Shown: positions 33,203 to 45,349 of the stretch, in pieces
How the letters are laid out: each line of letters begins with the position of its first letter
Numbering within the stretch: the first letter of the stretch is position 1
Source: Megaustenia siamemsis
Taxonomy: Eukaryota; Mollusca; Gastropoda; Stylommatophora; Ariophantidae
Length of the DNA: 64,000 bases
NCBI GenBank assembly: GCA_032433765.1
Contig: JAVIAB010000092.1
Location: forward strand, 105,437,779 to 105,501,778
Direction: 5' to 3'
Program-made: the position numbers and the translations under genes
The notes under the pieces: generated by a model
Databases searched by the model: none
What the model was told of the DNA's origin: nothing
The model's input: only the letters and a program-made list of their open reading frames with translations

Positions 33203-34158
33203 CATCATCATCATCATCATGTGCCGTACCGGTTGGGTTTGGCGATCATGTCCTTCCACAATCTTCTATCCACAGTGCATCGTATCAGTTCTGTTGTTGA
33301 GTGTTTTCCATGCCATGACACCAAGCTATCCAGTATTTTCTCTCTTTGTCGTCCGCGATCTCGCTTTCCGTTTATTTTGCCAGTTGTAACCATGTATTCC
33401 AACTTTCCTCTTCTCATGATGTGCCCACAAAATGTTGATTACTTCTTTATGATGTTTTTAAGAGCTCCCTTTTTGTGTTGGCCTCTTTGAGAACTTTCTC
33501 ATTGGTCTTTTTAGCTGTCCAGGGAACTTTCAACATTCTTCTGAGAAATCCCATGCCTGTGGCCTCTAATCGTCTTTTCATTTGTTTGTCTATTGTCCAT
33601 GATTCGCTTCCATAGGTCAGCATTGGTTCTATATAGCATCGCTGAACTCTCTTTCTCATTTCTATTGACATAGATTTGTTGCATAAGATATTTTTCATTT
33701 TCTGAAATGCTATTTTTGCCTGAGCTATTCTGCTTTTTATTTCTGTAGTGCATCTTCCATCTGATGTTATCACTGTGCCCAAGTATTTCAAACGTTGCAC
33801 TTGTTTCAGATTTGTCTTGTTTATTTGTATGCTGCATGATGGTGATGATTGTTTCTTCGATATAACTATTACTTCTGTTTTCTTACTATTCAGACTGAGA
33901 CCTTTCTTGTTGCTTTCTTTTACTATTATATCTATCATTTCTTGTAGTTCATTCTCTGTCTCTGCTATTAAGACTGTGCCATCCGCATATCGTAAATTAT
34001 TTATGTAGTGACAGTTGACTTCAATTCCTTTTTTGTCTACTATTGATCTCATAATATATTCGCTGTAAAGTGAAAACAAATCCGGCGACAGAACACAGCC
34101 TTGTGTGACTCCTTGTTTTATAAATTGAAATTGATTGTCCTGTTTGGTTGTTAATTCG
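33203..34158 (-). mobile_element. LINE family B insertion with YADG palm, 5'-truncated
   Basis: The longest family B copy. The minus-strand frame 33447-34079 (210 codons) runs from FSLYSEYIMRSIVDKKGIEV through LRYADGTVLIAETENELQEM, KKGLSLNSKKTEVIVIS, LKYLGTVITSDGRC and YGSESWTIDKQMKRRLE. A second frame, 33217-33417, gives the tail MRRGKLEYMVTTGKINGKRD. The YADD metal-binding motif has its second Asp changed to Gly (codon at 33978-33980). A possible 7-bp duplication, TATCTTT, lies at 33196-33202 and 34159-34165. The (CAT)n tail is at the left edge. Family placement as RTE-like is inference. Confidence 0.88.
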
Positions 34159-34159
34159 T

Positions 34160-34500
34160 ATCTTTACGACACCTATTTAACATTACTGGTATGTGTCGGG
34201 GGTGGGTGGGGACTAACGACAGGACCAGAGCGAAAAAGGCCGCTTGGTCAAAGCAGTCGCCACGACGCGTGGGACATAAGATTTGTATTTCACTCCGCAA
34301 ATAAAAAAATCCGTTCTGTCTACTGTAGGTTTCGAAAACCGTACGCCGTCTTTTTGCCAGCGAAACAGTGGAATTCGCCGCAAAACACGCTCCTCTAATA
34401 AACGATGGTTGTGACAAAGAAATACTTTACTTGACAATAGATTTTTAACAGATTTAACATTTATTCTTTTTAACATATATTCGTTGTTGTTAAAAAAATT
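34160..34500. other. unassigned stretch
   Basis: GC-richer than its surroundings, with overlapping 87-88-codon frames on both strands. None resembles a known family. Confidence 0.4.
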
Positions 34501-34504
34501 ATAT

Positions 34505-34985
34505 AAACGTAGATCACCAGTGTGTACAACATACCACTGATGTTTGTTATATGCCTATAAACGTAGATCACCAATGTGTACAACATAACACTGATGTTTG
34601 TTATGTGCCTATAAACGTAGATCACCAATGTTTACAACATAACACTGATGTTTGTTATGTGCCTATAAACGTAGATCACCAATGTGTACAACATAACACT
34701 GATGTTTGTTATGCGCCTATAAACGTAGATCACCAATGTGTACAACATAACACTGATGTTTGTTATGTGCCTATAAACGTAGATCACCAATGTGTACAAC
34801 ATAACACTGATGTTTGTTATGTGCCTATAAACGTAGATCACCAATGTGTACAACATACCACTGATGTTTGTTATATGCCGATAAACGTAGATCACCAATG
34901 TGTACAACATAACACTGATGTTTGTTATGTGCCTATAAACGTAGATCACCAATGTTTACAACATAACACTGATGTTTGTTAATGT
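34505..34985. repeat. 54-bp minisatellite, 9 units
   Basis: CCTATAAACGTAGATCACCAATGTGTACAACATAACACTGATGTTTGTTATGTG repeats with few changes. The 54-bp period keeps open an 18-residue repeating frame (143 codons) on the plus strand and another on the minus strand; both are repeat artefacts. Confidence 0.96.
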
Positions 34986-35059
34986 GTCTATAGTTATGAG
35001 AAGTGTCGGGAGAGCATGTCATGAAGTTGAACTTGTTGGCATCAAACCTTCATTATTGC

Positions 35060-35640
35060 CTCATGCAGTTGTTCCCAACAGTGTTGTCGCTTGCTTGTCT
35101 CCTTATAGCGTGCTCCATAAACTGCTATCCTCTTACAAGCAAAATGGGGACTGACTTCCAACAGTGTTAACACTTGCTTGCTCCTAGATAATCCCACTCA
35201 ATAAAGTATTGTCCCCTTATGGGCAAAAAGGGCACTAACTCACATCAGCGTTTTCACATTTTTGTCCCATGACAGCCGACTCCATAAATATAGGCCCCTT
35301 ATGGGCAAAATGGAGGGAGTCGCGATAGCTCAGTGGTTAGTGAACTGGACTGCAAAGGACAAGAGGTAGGGTTCGATCCCAACCGACGGCTTCCGGGTTC
35401 AACCAGCCTTAAACGGGTACCGGATATTTTTCTTGGAAAGTTAAGCGGCACGGGCGTAATACCGACCACATTACCCCAAAAATCATGTGCTGAAGGTCTG
35501 TAAAATTCGCGTGACGGGGCTCTTTATTTACTTTACTATAGGTAAAATGGGGACTGACTCCCATCAATGTTTTCACATTCTTGTCCCGTAACAGCCGACT
35601 CTATGAAGTATTATCTTCCTATTATCAAAATGAACATCCA
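35060..35640. repeat. degenerate repeat of about 90 bp
   Basis: Units such as CTCCATAAA.TATTGTCCCCTTATGGGCAAAATGGGGACTGACTCCCATCA occur four to five times, split by a SINE at 35315-35538. Confidence 0.75.
35315..35538 (+). mobile_element. SINE family 1, internally deleted
   Basis: GGGAGTCGCGATAGCTCAGTGG and GGTTCGATCCC are intact. About 40 bp near the 3' end (from GTAAAAT to GCGTGACGG) are missing. It sits inside a ~90-bp repeat unit; AAAATGG on both sides may be the duplication. Confidence 0.9.
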
Positions 35641-35789
35641 ACAGCATTTGCGATAAAAGTGATCATCGATTCACATCTGTTTCCCCGCGCCAAAGTCAGT
35701 GTACAGGACAGGGACATAGACAAAGGTGACTTTACATATTTTTGACTTCTGCAACGACTCTACCTATTGAATATGTACAGAGTCTGTCT

Positions 35790-36200
35790 CCATTTTTTTT
35801 TTAATCGAGCTCATCGAATATATACAGGCGTGGGTGTAGTCTTGTAGACTCTAACCAAATTAATGCCCTGGTCACTGCCATCACCTTCATCGTCATGCTA
35901 CTCGTGGTCATAACGTATGCACCACTGTTTTCTTTGATTGTTCTACCTGCCGAGCGTTTTGTAAATGTCCATGACTCATTTGGTGTCGTATTACGGCTCC
36001 GTCAGTATAGATGACTGCATCTTTCTCATCGGTGTTATCCCAGATGAGATCGTTGACCTCCGCATTGACCACGATTGAGTTCTCTACCCTACATTTCCTG
36101 TCTAGTGTGACAATATACAAAAATGTGTCCTTGAATGACGATATGAACTTTAGCTCATGCGCTGGAGATCGGGCCAAGCAATACTTATTTTAATTATGAT
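35790..36200 (-). pseudogene. RNase H domain fragment of a non-LTR retrotransposon (family F)
   Basis: The minus strand reads RVENSIVVNAEVNDLIW, then DAVIYTDGAV, the start of an RNase H domain with its first catalytic Asp in YTDG. After a frameshift come SGAY, TTSSMTMKVMAVTRALIWLE, covering the second helix. RNase H after the reverse transcriptase is characteristic of I-type LINEs. The 3' tail of the same kind of element may be the one at 60262-60619. Confidence 0.72.
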
Positions 36201-36227
36201 TGTATTGAGAAGTTCACTGGGCAGATA

Positions 36228-36532
36228 AAAAGAATAATGAGGTCATTCTCAAAGAGGCCAACACAAAAAAGAAAGCTAGTAAAAAACATCGGAAAGAAAC
36301 AATCAACATTATTCGGACACATCATGAGAAGAGGGAAGTTGGAATACTTGGTTACAACTGGCAAAATACAGGGAAAGAGAACGTGGACGACAAAGAGAGA
36401 AAATACTAGACTATCTTGGTGTCATGGCATGGAAAACAGTCAACAACCGAATTGATACGATGCACTGTGGATTGAAGATTGTGGAAGGACATTATCGCCT
36501 ACGCCAATCAGTATGGCACTTGATGATGATTG
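36228..36532 (+). pseudogene. LINE family B 3' end
   Basis: NEVILKEANTKKKASKKHRK-like start, then HIMRRGKLEYLVTTGKIQGK, a frameshift, and KILDYLGVMAWKTVNN; it ends GGCACTTGATGATGATTGAG. Confidence 0.85.
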
Positions 36533-36769
36533 AGAATCACTGATCTAGGCAATCTATTTTTTCTTAAAGATTTTTCAGAGAGATGTAAATTTGCCAAAGT
36601 AAATGACATATAAACTAACTCGCCGAATTACACAAATACCATCAAAATATCGAAGAACAACTAATAAAAATATATAAACCATTCCAAGCTCTAATGAGTG
36701 TTATGCCATTCTAAATCACATCAGAAGCACGATTGGGAGCTTTTCGCTCATACAAGATTTAACGTTTTT

Positions 36770-37625
36770 ACAAATACCGTCTCATTCATCTACGTTCGTG
36801 TATAATTCGGTTGTCCACGTGAAAATATCTGGCCACACTCTGTCTCTTGCTTTGATGGTGCAGGTTGTCATAGGATGACATGTTTATCTTTCGATTTTCC
36901 TCGTCCATGTTAATCTTGGTCTGCCTCTTTTACCTTGTTTTTTTTCCCCCATTCCAAGATTACTTTCAGAAGGCTGATGTGTCTTTTAACATGCCCCAAA
37001 ATTTTCATTTGTCTTGTTTGAATTGTATTTAGTTGTTCTCTTTTCATTTTTAGTTGTTTTAAGACTTCATCGTTTGTTTTCTTTTCTTTCTATCCAATTC
37101 TTCAACAAATCCATTTCCAAGGCTTCAATTTTCTGTTGTTTTATCGTCTTATTTCCATGTATCTGCACTATACAGGAATATTGAGAAGATATAACATTTT
37201 GCTATTCTTAGTTTTAGCCATGATGTTATTAAATTTGATATTAGTATATTTTTATGGCATTAAGATTGCTTTTTTTTGCCATTCCTATTCTTTTGTTTAT
37301 TTCAGTTTTACACTTTCCATCACTGGTTATAGTATGTCCAAGGTAGTTGTAGTTCTGAACTGTATCTAGGTCTATTCCTTCAATGTTGAAATCCATTTGT
37401 AGGTTTGAGTATTATCTTTGTTCATGATCATAGTTTCAGTTGTTTTTTTTTTATAACTAATCCAGATTGTATGCTTGTCATGTTTATTTCATTAAGTAAT
37501 TGTAATTCGTCATGATTTTCTGCTAGTAATACAGTATCATCAGCATATCTTAGGTTACTTATTATCTTTCTATTAATGTTTTGGTCTGGTTTCCCTGTGA
37601 TGTTATTATAGATTTGCTAAGTAGA
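36770..37625 (-). pseudogene. LINE family C, diverged copy
   Basis: Aligned along its length with 37700-38560: the same order of 3' tail (ACACTCTGTCTCTTGCTTTGATGGTGCAGG), MWIYRR-region, KCYIF..LYG and palm-adjacent sequence (GTATCATCAGCATATCTTAGGTTA encoding NLRYADDT). Many frameshifts. It lies head-to-tail with the next family C copy. Confidence 0.85.
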
Positions 37626-37699
37626 AGCGCTAGACACCATAAAACAAAACGCTGAGATAAACGGCACGGTACTTACATAAATTACATACACAGTTAATC

Positions 37700-38990
37700 A
37701 TCATCATCATCATCGAATGTCTTCTCCGCAACGAAGGTTGGCTACCATGGATCGCCATTCTACTCTGTTTCTTGCTTTGATCGTGCAGGCTGTCATAGAT
37801 TGACGTGTCCATCTTTTGATGTTACTCGTCCATGTTAGTCTTGGTCTGCCTCTGCCTCTTTTACCTTGTATTTTCCCTTCCAATATTACTTTTAGTAGGC
37901 TGTTGTGTCTTTTAACATGGCCCAAAAATTTCATTTGTCTTGTCTTAATTGTATTTAGTAGTTCTCTTTTTATTTTCAGTTGTTTTAAAACTTCATCGTT
38001 TGTTATCTTTTGTTTCCATCCAATTCTACCTATTCTTCTATAAATCCACATTTCAAAGGCTTCAATTTTCTGTTCTGTTTTCTTGTCTAATGTCCATGTT
38101 TCTGCACCATACAGGAATATTGAGAAGATGTAACATTTTGCCATTCTTAGTTTCAGCCCTGTTGATATTTGTTTTGATGTTAGTATATTTTTCATGGCAT
38201 TAAAATTACTTTTTGCCATACCTATTCTTTTGTTTATTTCAATTTTGCATTTTCCATCATTGGTTATAGTATGTCCCAGGTAGTTGTAGCTCTGGACTGT
38301 CTCCAGATGTATTCCCTCAACTGTGATATTTAATTGTAGGTCTTGAGAATTTTCTTTGTTTATGATCATAGTTTTAGTCTTTTTGATATTCATTTCTAGT
38401 CCATATTTTTTGCTTGTTATGTTTATCATATTAAGCAATTGTTGTAGGTCTTTAGGATTTTCTGCTAGTAGAACAGTATCATCAGCATATCTTAGGTTAT
38501 TGATTATCTTCCCATTAATGTTAAGGCCTGGTATCTCTATGATGTTTTTAAAGATTTACTCAGTGTATAGATTGAACAAGCTTGGTGATAGGATGCATCC
38601 TTGTCTTACTCCTCTTTTTATGCCCATTGGTGTAGAGTTCTCCTTGTTATATCTTATTATTGCTGTCTGCTCCCAGCACAAATTACATATTAGTCGTATG
38701 TCTGTGTCGTCTAAATTTATATCCTTTAGGCAGTCTATGAGTTGGTTATGGTGTATTCTATCGAAAGCTTTGGTGTAGTCTATAAAGCAGGCATATATAG
38801 TTTTGTATACTTCTGTGTACTTTTCAATCAATGTTCTCATGCTGAATATGGCTTCTTTTGTCCCACTGTTTTTCCTGAATCCAAATTGTTGCTCCTCTAA
38901 TTCAGTATTGATTTTATTCTGAATCCTTCACTGTATAACTTTTAGTAAATTTTTTGTTATCTGGCTCATTAGGCTTATTGTAGACACAGT
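37700..38990 (-). pseudogene. LINE family C, largest copy, reverse transcriptase mostly intact
   Basis: One minus-strand frame runs from about 38930 to 37710, broken only by a stop near 38556 and an upstream stop near 38933. In order: ELEEQQFGFRKNSGTKEAIF, YACFIDYTKAFDRIHHNQLI (first catalytic Asp), GVRQGCILSPSLFNLY, NNLRYADDTVLLAENPKD (intact YADD), MNIKKTKTMIIN, YLGHTITNDGKC, LYGAETWTLDKKTEQKIEAF, KFLGHVKRHNSLLKVILEGK and GRGRPRLTWTSNIKRW. It ends with (ATG)n before 37700. The endonuclease domain is missing (5' truncation). RTE-like placement is inference. Confidence 0.92.
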
Positions 38991-38994
38991 TAAT

Positions 38995-39216
38995 AGAATT
39001 GCAAAACGGTGAACCCTAGTGGGTAAACGATTCACGAGACTTTTTAAAAGAGGTATGAATACATGCACATTAGGAATTAATCATATTTAATGCACAGGTC
39101 ACGTAGTGAACAAGAATATGATGTCATTAGCGAGAGCTATGTCTGCAGTAGTAGTCTACATGCTCGAATGATTCAGGCAAACAAATCCCCACAGGCACCA
39201 TTTGGATCACCAACAG
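38995..39216. other. short unassigned lead-in to minisatellite
   Basis: No similarity is recognised; it ends at the first 73-bp unit. Confidence 0.4.
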
Positions 39217-41042
39217 GGTCTATCCATTCATCCCTTTTCTTAGATGTTTTCTTCATCTCCTTCCAGTCAAGGATAATATACTTGAGAGTGGTCTATCCAT
39301 TCATCCCTTTTCTTAGATGTTTTCTTCATCTCCTTCCAGTCAAGGATAATATACTTGAGAGTGGTCTATCCATTCATCCCTTTTCTTAGATGTTTTCTTC
39401 ATCTCCTTCCAGTCAAGGATAATATACTTGAGAGTGGTCTATCCATTCATCCCTTTTCTTAGATGTTTTCTTCATCTCCTTCCAGTCAAGGATAATATAC
39501 TTGAGAGTGGTCTATCCATTCATCCCTTTTCTTAGATGTTTTCTTCATCTCCTTCCAGTCAAGGATAATATACTTGAGAGTGGTCTATCCATTCATCCCT
39601 TTTCTTAGATGTTTTCTTCATCTCCTTCCAGTCAAGGATAATATACTTGAGAGTGGTCTATCCATTCATCCCTTTTCTTAGATGTTTTCTTCATCTCCTT
39701 CCAGTCAAGGATAATATACTTGAGAGTGGTCTATCCATTCATCCCTTTTCTTAGATGTTTTCTTCATCTCCTTCCAGTCAAGGATAATATACTTGAGAGT
39801 GGTCTATCCATTCATCCCTTTTCTTAGATGTTTTCTTCATCTCCTTCCAGTCAAGGATAATATACTTGAGAGTGGTCTATCCATTCATCCCTTTTCTTAG
39901 ATGTTTTCTTCATCTCCTTCCAGTCAAGGATAATATACTTGAGAGTGGTCTATCCATTCATCCCTTTTCTTATATGTTTTCTTCATCTCCTTCCAGTCAA
40001 GGATAATATACTTGAGAGTGGTCTATCCATTCATCCCTTTTCTTAGATGTTTTCTTCATCTCCTTCCAGTCAAGGATAATATACTTGAGAGTGGTCTATC
40101 CATTCATCCCTTTTCTTAGATGTTTTCTTCATCTCCTTCCAGTCAAGGATAATATACTTGAGAGTGGTCTATCCATTCATCCCTTTTCTTAGATGTTTTC
40201 TTCATCTCCTTCCAGTCAAGGATAATATACTTGAGAGTGGTCTATCCGTTCATCCCTTTTCTTAGATGTTTTCTTCATCTCCTTCCAGTCAAGGATAATA
40301 TACTTGAGAGTGGTCTATCCATTCATCCCTTTTCTTAGATGTTTTCTTCATCTCCTTCCAGTCAAGGATAATATACTTGAGAGTGGTCTATCCATTCATC
40401 CCTTTTCTTAGATGTTTTCTTCATCTCCTTCCAGTCAAGGATAATATACTTGAGAGTGGTCTATCCATTCATCCCTTTTCTTAGATGTTTTCTTCATCTC
40501 CTTCCAGTCAAGGATAATATACTTGAGAGTGGTCTATCCATTCATCCCTTTTCTTAGATGTTTTCTTCATCTCCTTCCAGTCAAGGATAATATACTTGAG
40601 AGTGGTCTATCCATTCATCCCTTTTCTTAGATGTTTTCTTCATCTCCTTCCAGTCAAGGATAATATACTTGAGAGTGGTCTATCCATTCATCCCTTTTCT
40701 TAGATGTTTTCTTCATCTCCTTCCAGTCAAGGATAATATACTTGAGAGTGGTCTATCCATTCATCCCTTTTCTTAGATGTTTTCTTCATCTCCTTCCAGT
40801 CAAGGATAATATACTTGAGAGTGGTCTATCCATTCATCCCTTTTCTTAGATGTTTTCTTCATCTCCTTCCAGTCAAGGATAATATACTTGAGAGTGGTCT
40901 ATCCATTCATCCCTTTTCTTAGATGTTTTCTTCATCTCCTTCCAGTCAAGGATAATATACTTGAGAGTGGTCTATCCATTCATCCCTTTTCTTAGATGTT
41001 TTCTTCATCTCCTTCCAGTCAAGGATAATATACTTGAGAGTG
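39217..41042. repeat. 73-bp minisatellite, 25 nearly identical units
   Basis: GGTCTATCCATTCATCCCTTTTCTTAGATG.. TCAAGGATAATATACTTGAGAGT repeats every 73 bp. I could find only isolated changes, such as TTATATG near 39970 and CCGTTC near 40247. The homogeneity points to recent amplification. Confidence 0.98.
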
Positions 41043-41124
41043 TTCGTGATTTATGTTCCCCAATGGGTTCTCGGCTTTCTCTATTTTTTAATGGTTTTTT
41101 TTCGTCTCTGTGGGTTCCATAATA

Positions 41125-41610
41125 ATGCATATCTCGCTACGTTTTCTTCTTCTTCTTTCCTCCCTTACTTGCCTTTCAGTGAGGAGAGAGATATAATTTG
41201 CGGTCGTTTGTTCTTCTGTTCACTTCTGCTGCTTTTATGTTTCCTAGTGCTTCTAATATTCCGTCAATCCATCTTTTTTCGTGGTCAGCTCTTGGGTCTG
41301 GTGTTCTCGCAAAGTTTATTGAAGGCTCGTTGTGTTGTGTTTTGATCTTTCTGCCTTGTCCCGTGGACAAACCATTTTATCAACTGTTTATTTATATATT
41401 CTATGGTGGGGATTATTCCTAGCTTTTTTTTACTCAGTTCATTTCTGATCCTTTCTCTCAGGCTGTTTCCTGTCATTCGTCTAATACATCTCATCTCAGA
41501 TGAGGTTATTTTACTTATTGTTCTTCCATCTAGAGTCCAGGACTGGCATTTATAGCACAACGTTGGGATGAAGATTGTATTGTAGAGTGCTCGTTTTGAC
41601 TTTTAATTAG
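41125..41610 (-). pseudogene. LINE family D C-terminal end
   Basis: The minus strand encodes CYKCQSWTLDGRTISKITSS, MRCIRRMTGNSLRERIRNEL, IPTIEYINKQLIKWFVHGTR and, after a frameshift, PRADHEKRWIDGILEALGNI. The (GAA)n tail lies at the left edge (TTCTTCTTC at 41143). 5'-truncated at the same region as the other D copies. Confidence 0.87.
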
Positions 41611-41719
41611 GTTAGTTAGATGTTGGCTTACTCCATATGTTGCTAGTATCTCCCACAGTTGTTCTCTTTTGTTCAGTTGCGTTCACTTTTGATGCTGCTT
41701 CACAACAACTTCACTTTCA

Positions 41720-42355
41720 ACTCCTGGATAACTCACACTCAAACTCCTGGACAACTCACACCCAACTCCTGGACAACACACACTCAACTCCTAGACAACC
41801 CACACTCAACTCCAGGACAACTCACACTCAACTCAACCCCTGGACATCTCCCACCCAACTACTGACAACTCACACTCAAATCCAGGACAACTCACACCCA
41901 ATCCTGGACTACTCATACCCAACTACTGGACAACTCACACTCAACTCCAGGACAACTCACACCCACTACTACTAGACAACTCACACCACTACTACTGGAC
42001 AACTCACACCCACTACTACTGGACAACTCACACTCAACTCCAGGACAACTCACACCCACTACTACTAGACAACTCACACCCACTACTACTGGACAACTCA
42101 CACCCACTACTACTGGACAACTCACACTCAACTCCAGGACAACTCACACCCAATCCTGGACAACTCATACCCAACTACTGGACAACTCACACTCAACTCC
42201 AGGACAACTCACACCCACTACTACTAGACAACTCACACCCACTACTACTAGACAACTCACACCCACTACTACTAGACAACTCACACCCACTACTACTAGA
42301 CAACTCACACCCACTACTACTAGACAACTCACACCCAACTCCTGAACAAGTTGGG
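41720..42355. repeat. degenerate minisatellite, about 20-24 bp
   Basis: GACAACTCACACCCACTACTACTG alternates with GACAACTCACACTCAACTCCAG and shorter variants. Frames on both strands (for example repeating VGVSCLVV) are artefacts. Confidence 0.95.
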
Positions 42356-42474
42356 ATTTACACCTGACATCAGGACACACAAGTTTTGGCTCTATGTTAT
42401 TTTCCTACTTCCATTACTGTTCGTTTGGACAAGAAGAAGTAGTGCAGGATCTGCTTATCACAGGGCAGGATCGT

Positions 42475-42770
42475 TCTCAGGTGTGGTGCACCGACTCTAA
42501 CGTTAGCACACAGCAATGAGTCGCTGATCATTCTCATGTGTGGTGCGCCGACTCTAACGTTGCCACTCAGCAATGAGTCGCTGACTGTTCTCGGGTGTGG
42601 TGCGCCGACTCTAACGTTGCCACTCAGCAATGAGTCGCTGACCGTTCTCATGTGTGGTGCGCCGACTCTAACGTTGCCACTCAGCAATGAGTCGCTGACC
42701 GTTCTCATGTGTGGTGCAACGACTCTAACTTTAGCACTCAGCAATGAGTCGCTGACCGTACTCAATCCGT
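42475..42770. repeat. 57-bp minisatellite, 5 units
   Basis: GTTCTCATGTGTGGTGCGCCGACTCTAACGTTGCCACTCAGCAATGAGTCGCTGACC repeats. The 57-bp length keeps 19-residue repeating frames open on both strands. Confidence 0.95.
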
Positions 42771-42984
42771 ACACTCGAGATGGATTCTGCCACCAGTTTC
42801 ACTCTCAGATGAAATACCGCAACATTCTCTTCATGATTAATGCGACATCCTGCCTTCCACGACCCCAATGTAGGCTCTATTTGTTTAGTTTGTATAACGA
42901 GCTTCCTCGTACTTATTGCCAAGATGTCCAAAACGTCTTTATTCTGTATGATTAATACACATTGACAACTACGCTCTTCCACTT

Positions 42985-43003
42985 CTCTCTCTTTCTCTCT
43001 CTC

Positions 43004-43047
<44 letters not shown>

Positions 43048-43065
43048 CTCTCTCTCTCTCTCTCA
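42985..43065. repeat. (CT)n-rich microsatellite
   Basis: CTCTCTTTCTCTC.. with a short CTAT interruption. Confidence 0.95.
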
Positions 43066-43069
43066 TAGT

Positions 43070-43590
43070 TGGCTTTGATTTTATCAAGTCGGCATTCATG
43101 AAATCATTTATGACGTCACACTAACTTATTGTCGAGCCGTGTACCTCGTAAACATCTCTCACTAAGTCACACCTGCATATTCTCTACACAAATATCTTTT
43201 CTTTCGCCTTCTAAACAAAACCATCACTAAATTGTACTGGAACATTATTAGGAAGTACTCGCATCTCTCTCTAGTCACCGGTGCGCGATTTTTTTAATAT
43301 TGAAATGTCGAGCTCTCTATTTTTATAAGAAACAATTGTTTAGTTAATTATTGAAATCACTCAAATTGTCATTTCCCTCCTCCTACTCCCTAAGGGTGGG
43401 AGAGAGAAACGATCCTTAATAATTTATAGGATCATCACCGAGCAGTAGTAGTATTCCCAGGAGTCAGCTTCATTCTCAGTGGGAGTGACGCACACTAGTC
43501 ATCATGGTTTATGTGCCATCCTGATTTACTAAACGTGACAAGATTTAAAGATTATCCATAAAGTACGATGTTGTTCATCTAATCATGCTC
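43070..43590. other. unassigned stretch
   Basis: No repeat or gene recognised. Confidence 0.4.
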
Positions 43591-43591
43591 A

Positions 43592-43873
43592 TTTGCCCTG
43601 GTATTTCTATTAATGTTACGACATTGCCCTGGTATTTCTATTAATGTTACGACATTGCCCTGGTATTTCTATTAATGTTACGACATTGCCCTGGTATTTC
43701 TATTAATGTTATGACATTGCCCTGGTATTTCTATTAATGTTACGACATTGCCCTGGTATTTCTATTAATGTTACGACATTGCCCTGGTATTTCTATTAAT
43801 GTTACGACATTGCCCTGGTATTTCTATTAATGTTACGACATTGCCCTGGTATTTCTATTAATGTTACGACATT
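43592..43873. repeat. 31-bp minisatellite, 9 units
   Basis: ACATTGCCCTGGTATTTCTATTAATGTTACG in near-identical units. It has the same period as 10799-13880 but an unrelated sequence. Confidence 0.97.
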
Positions 43874-44004
43874 CTGGTTAAATTTATTTAAATACTCGTC
43901 AATTAATACGCCAGTTATATTAACAAATCATGAGTTCCCATGTATTTATGAGATGGAATGCTGTAAAAATATATTTTCCACATATTTACAGTAAAAAATA
44001 TTTT

Positions 44005-44775
44005 GACACAGTCTTAATAGCAGAGGCAGAGAATGAACTACAAGAAATGAGAGACATAATAGTAAAAGAAAGCAACAAAAAAGGTCTCAGTCTGAATAGT
44101 AAGAAAACATAAGTAATGGTCATGCCAAAGAAACAATCATCACCATCATGCAGCATACAAATAAACAGGAAAAATGTAAAACAAGTGTAACGCATCAAAT
44201 ACTTGGGCACAATAATAACATCAGATGGAAGATGCACTACAGAAATAAAAAGCAGAATAGCTCAGGCCAAAATAGCATTTCAGAAAATGAAAAACATCTT
44301 ATGCAACACATCTATGTCAATAGAAGTAAGAAATAGAGTTCATCGGTGCTATATAGAGCTAATTCTGACCTATGGAAGCGAATCATGGACGGTAGACAAA
44401 CAAATGAAAAGACATTTGAGGCCACAGAGATGGGATTTCTCATAAAAATGTTGAAAGTTCCCTGGACAGCTATAAAGACCAATGAGGAAATTCTCAAAGA
44501 GGCCAACAAAAAAAAGGGAGCTCCCAAAAAAACATCAGAAAGAAGCAGTCAAGAATTTTTTGGCACATCAAGAAGAGGAAAGTTGGAATATTTGGTTACA
44601 ATTGGAAATATAAAAGGAAAAAGAGTTCGCAGACGGCAAAGAGAAAATACTGGATAGATTGGTGTCATGGCATGGCAAACATTCAACGACAGAATTGATA
44701 CGATGCACGGTGGATCGAAGATTGTGGAAGGACATGATCACCTACGCCAACCGGTATGGCACATGATGATGAAAG
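44005..44775 (+). mobile_element. LINE family B insertion, 5'-truncated in the palm, with 8-bp duplication
   Basis: AATATTTT flanks it at 43997-44004 and 44776-44783. It begins immediately after the YAD position, at TVLIAEAENELQEMRDI, and continues with KESNKKGLSLNSKKT, MGTIITSDGRCTTEIKSRIA, CYIELILTYGSESWTVDKQM, FLIKMLKVPWTAIKTNEEIL and the tail KLEYLVTIGNIKGKR. It ends GGCACATGATGATG. Several frameshifts and stops. Confidence 0.9.
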
Positions 44776-44784
44776 AATATTTTA

Positions 44785-45080
44785 TTATTTCAAACTGTAC
44801 AACTCTCTCGCGTGAGAAGTAACATGTTTTTATAACGCAAACTATAAATCTCAAGGGAATTGTCAATTTCAAGAGAGATAATCGTGTTTGTTCTTACATT
44901 AATCTTGCTCAATGTTGACATGAACGCTTCGGTACAACTGAATAGCAAAACATTTGAGTATAACAATCTAGATGACGATTGGAAGAACACTGATAGTTAA
45001 AGGGTTAAACACCATTACAGAAATCATGCGGCAGCACGAACTAACTAGCACTTGGTCCTAATTAGAAAACAAAAACTTCA
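44785..45080. other. unassigned stretch
   Basis: No similarity recognised. Confidence 0.4.
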
Positions 45081-45084
45081 CATC

Positions 45085-45345
45085 GCATCAGGGTGATGAT
45101 TACAGTGGTTTGGCCACGTGACAAGGCAGAAAGATCAAAACACAACGAGCCTTCAATAAACGTTGTGAGAACACCAGGCCCAAGGGCCGTCCACGACAAA
45201 AATGGATTGACGGAATATTAGAAACGCTAGGAAACAACAGTCGCAGGGTCGAACATAAGAGCAAAAGACCGCAAATTATATCTCCACGCGACGCTCAAAG
45301 GCAAATGAGGAAAGAACGAAGAAGAAGAAGCATCAAGGCATATGT
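45085..45345 (+). pseudogene. LINE family D 3' end
   Basis: QWFGHVTRQKDQNTTSLQ-like reading (frameshifted), RPKGRPRQKWIDGILETLGN, then a 3' region GCAAATGAGGAAAGAACGAAGAAGAAGAAG. The (GAA)n tail is intact here, supporting it as the family D ending. Confidence 0.85.
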
Positions 45346-45349
45346 GGAT

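Noticed and set aside
34151..34417. Overlapping 87-88-codon frames on both strands as a host exon
   Set aside because: No recognisable domain, no splice-site arrangement, and the strands are equally open; left as unassigned.
34551..34982. 143-codon frame repeating an 18-residue unit
   Set aside because: Translation of a 54-bp minisatellite; the minus strand is equally open.
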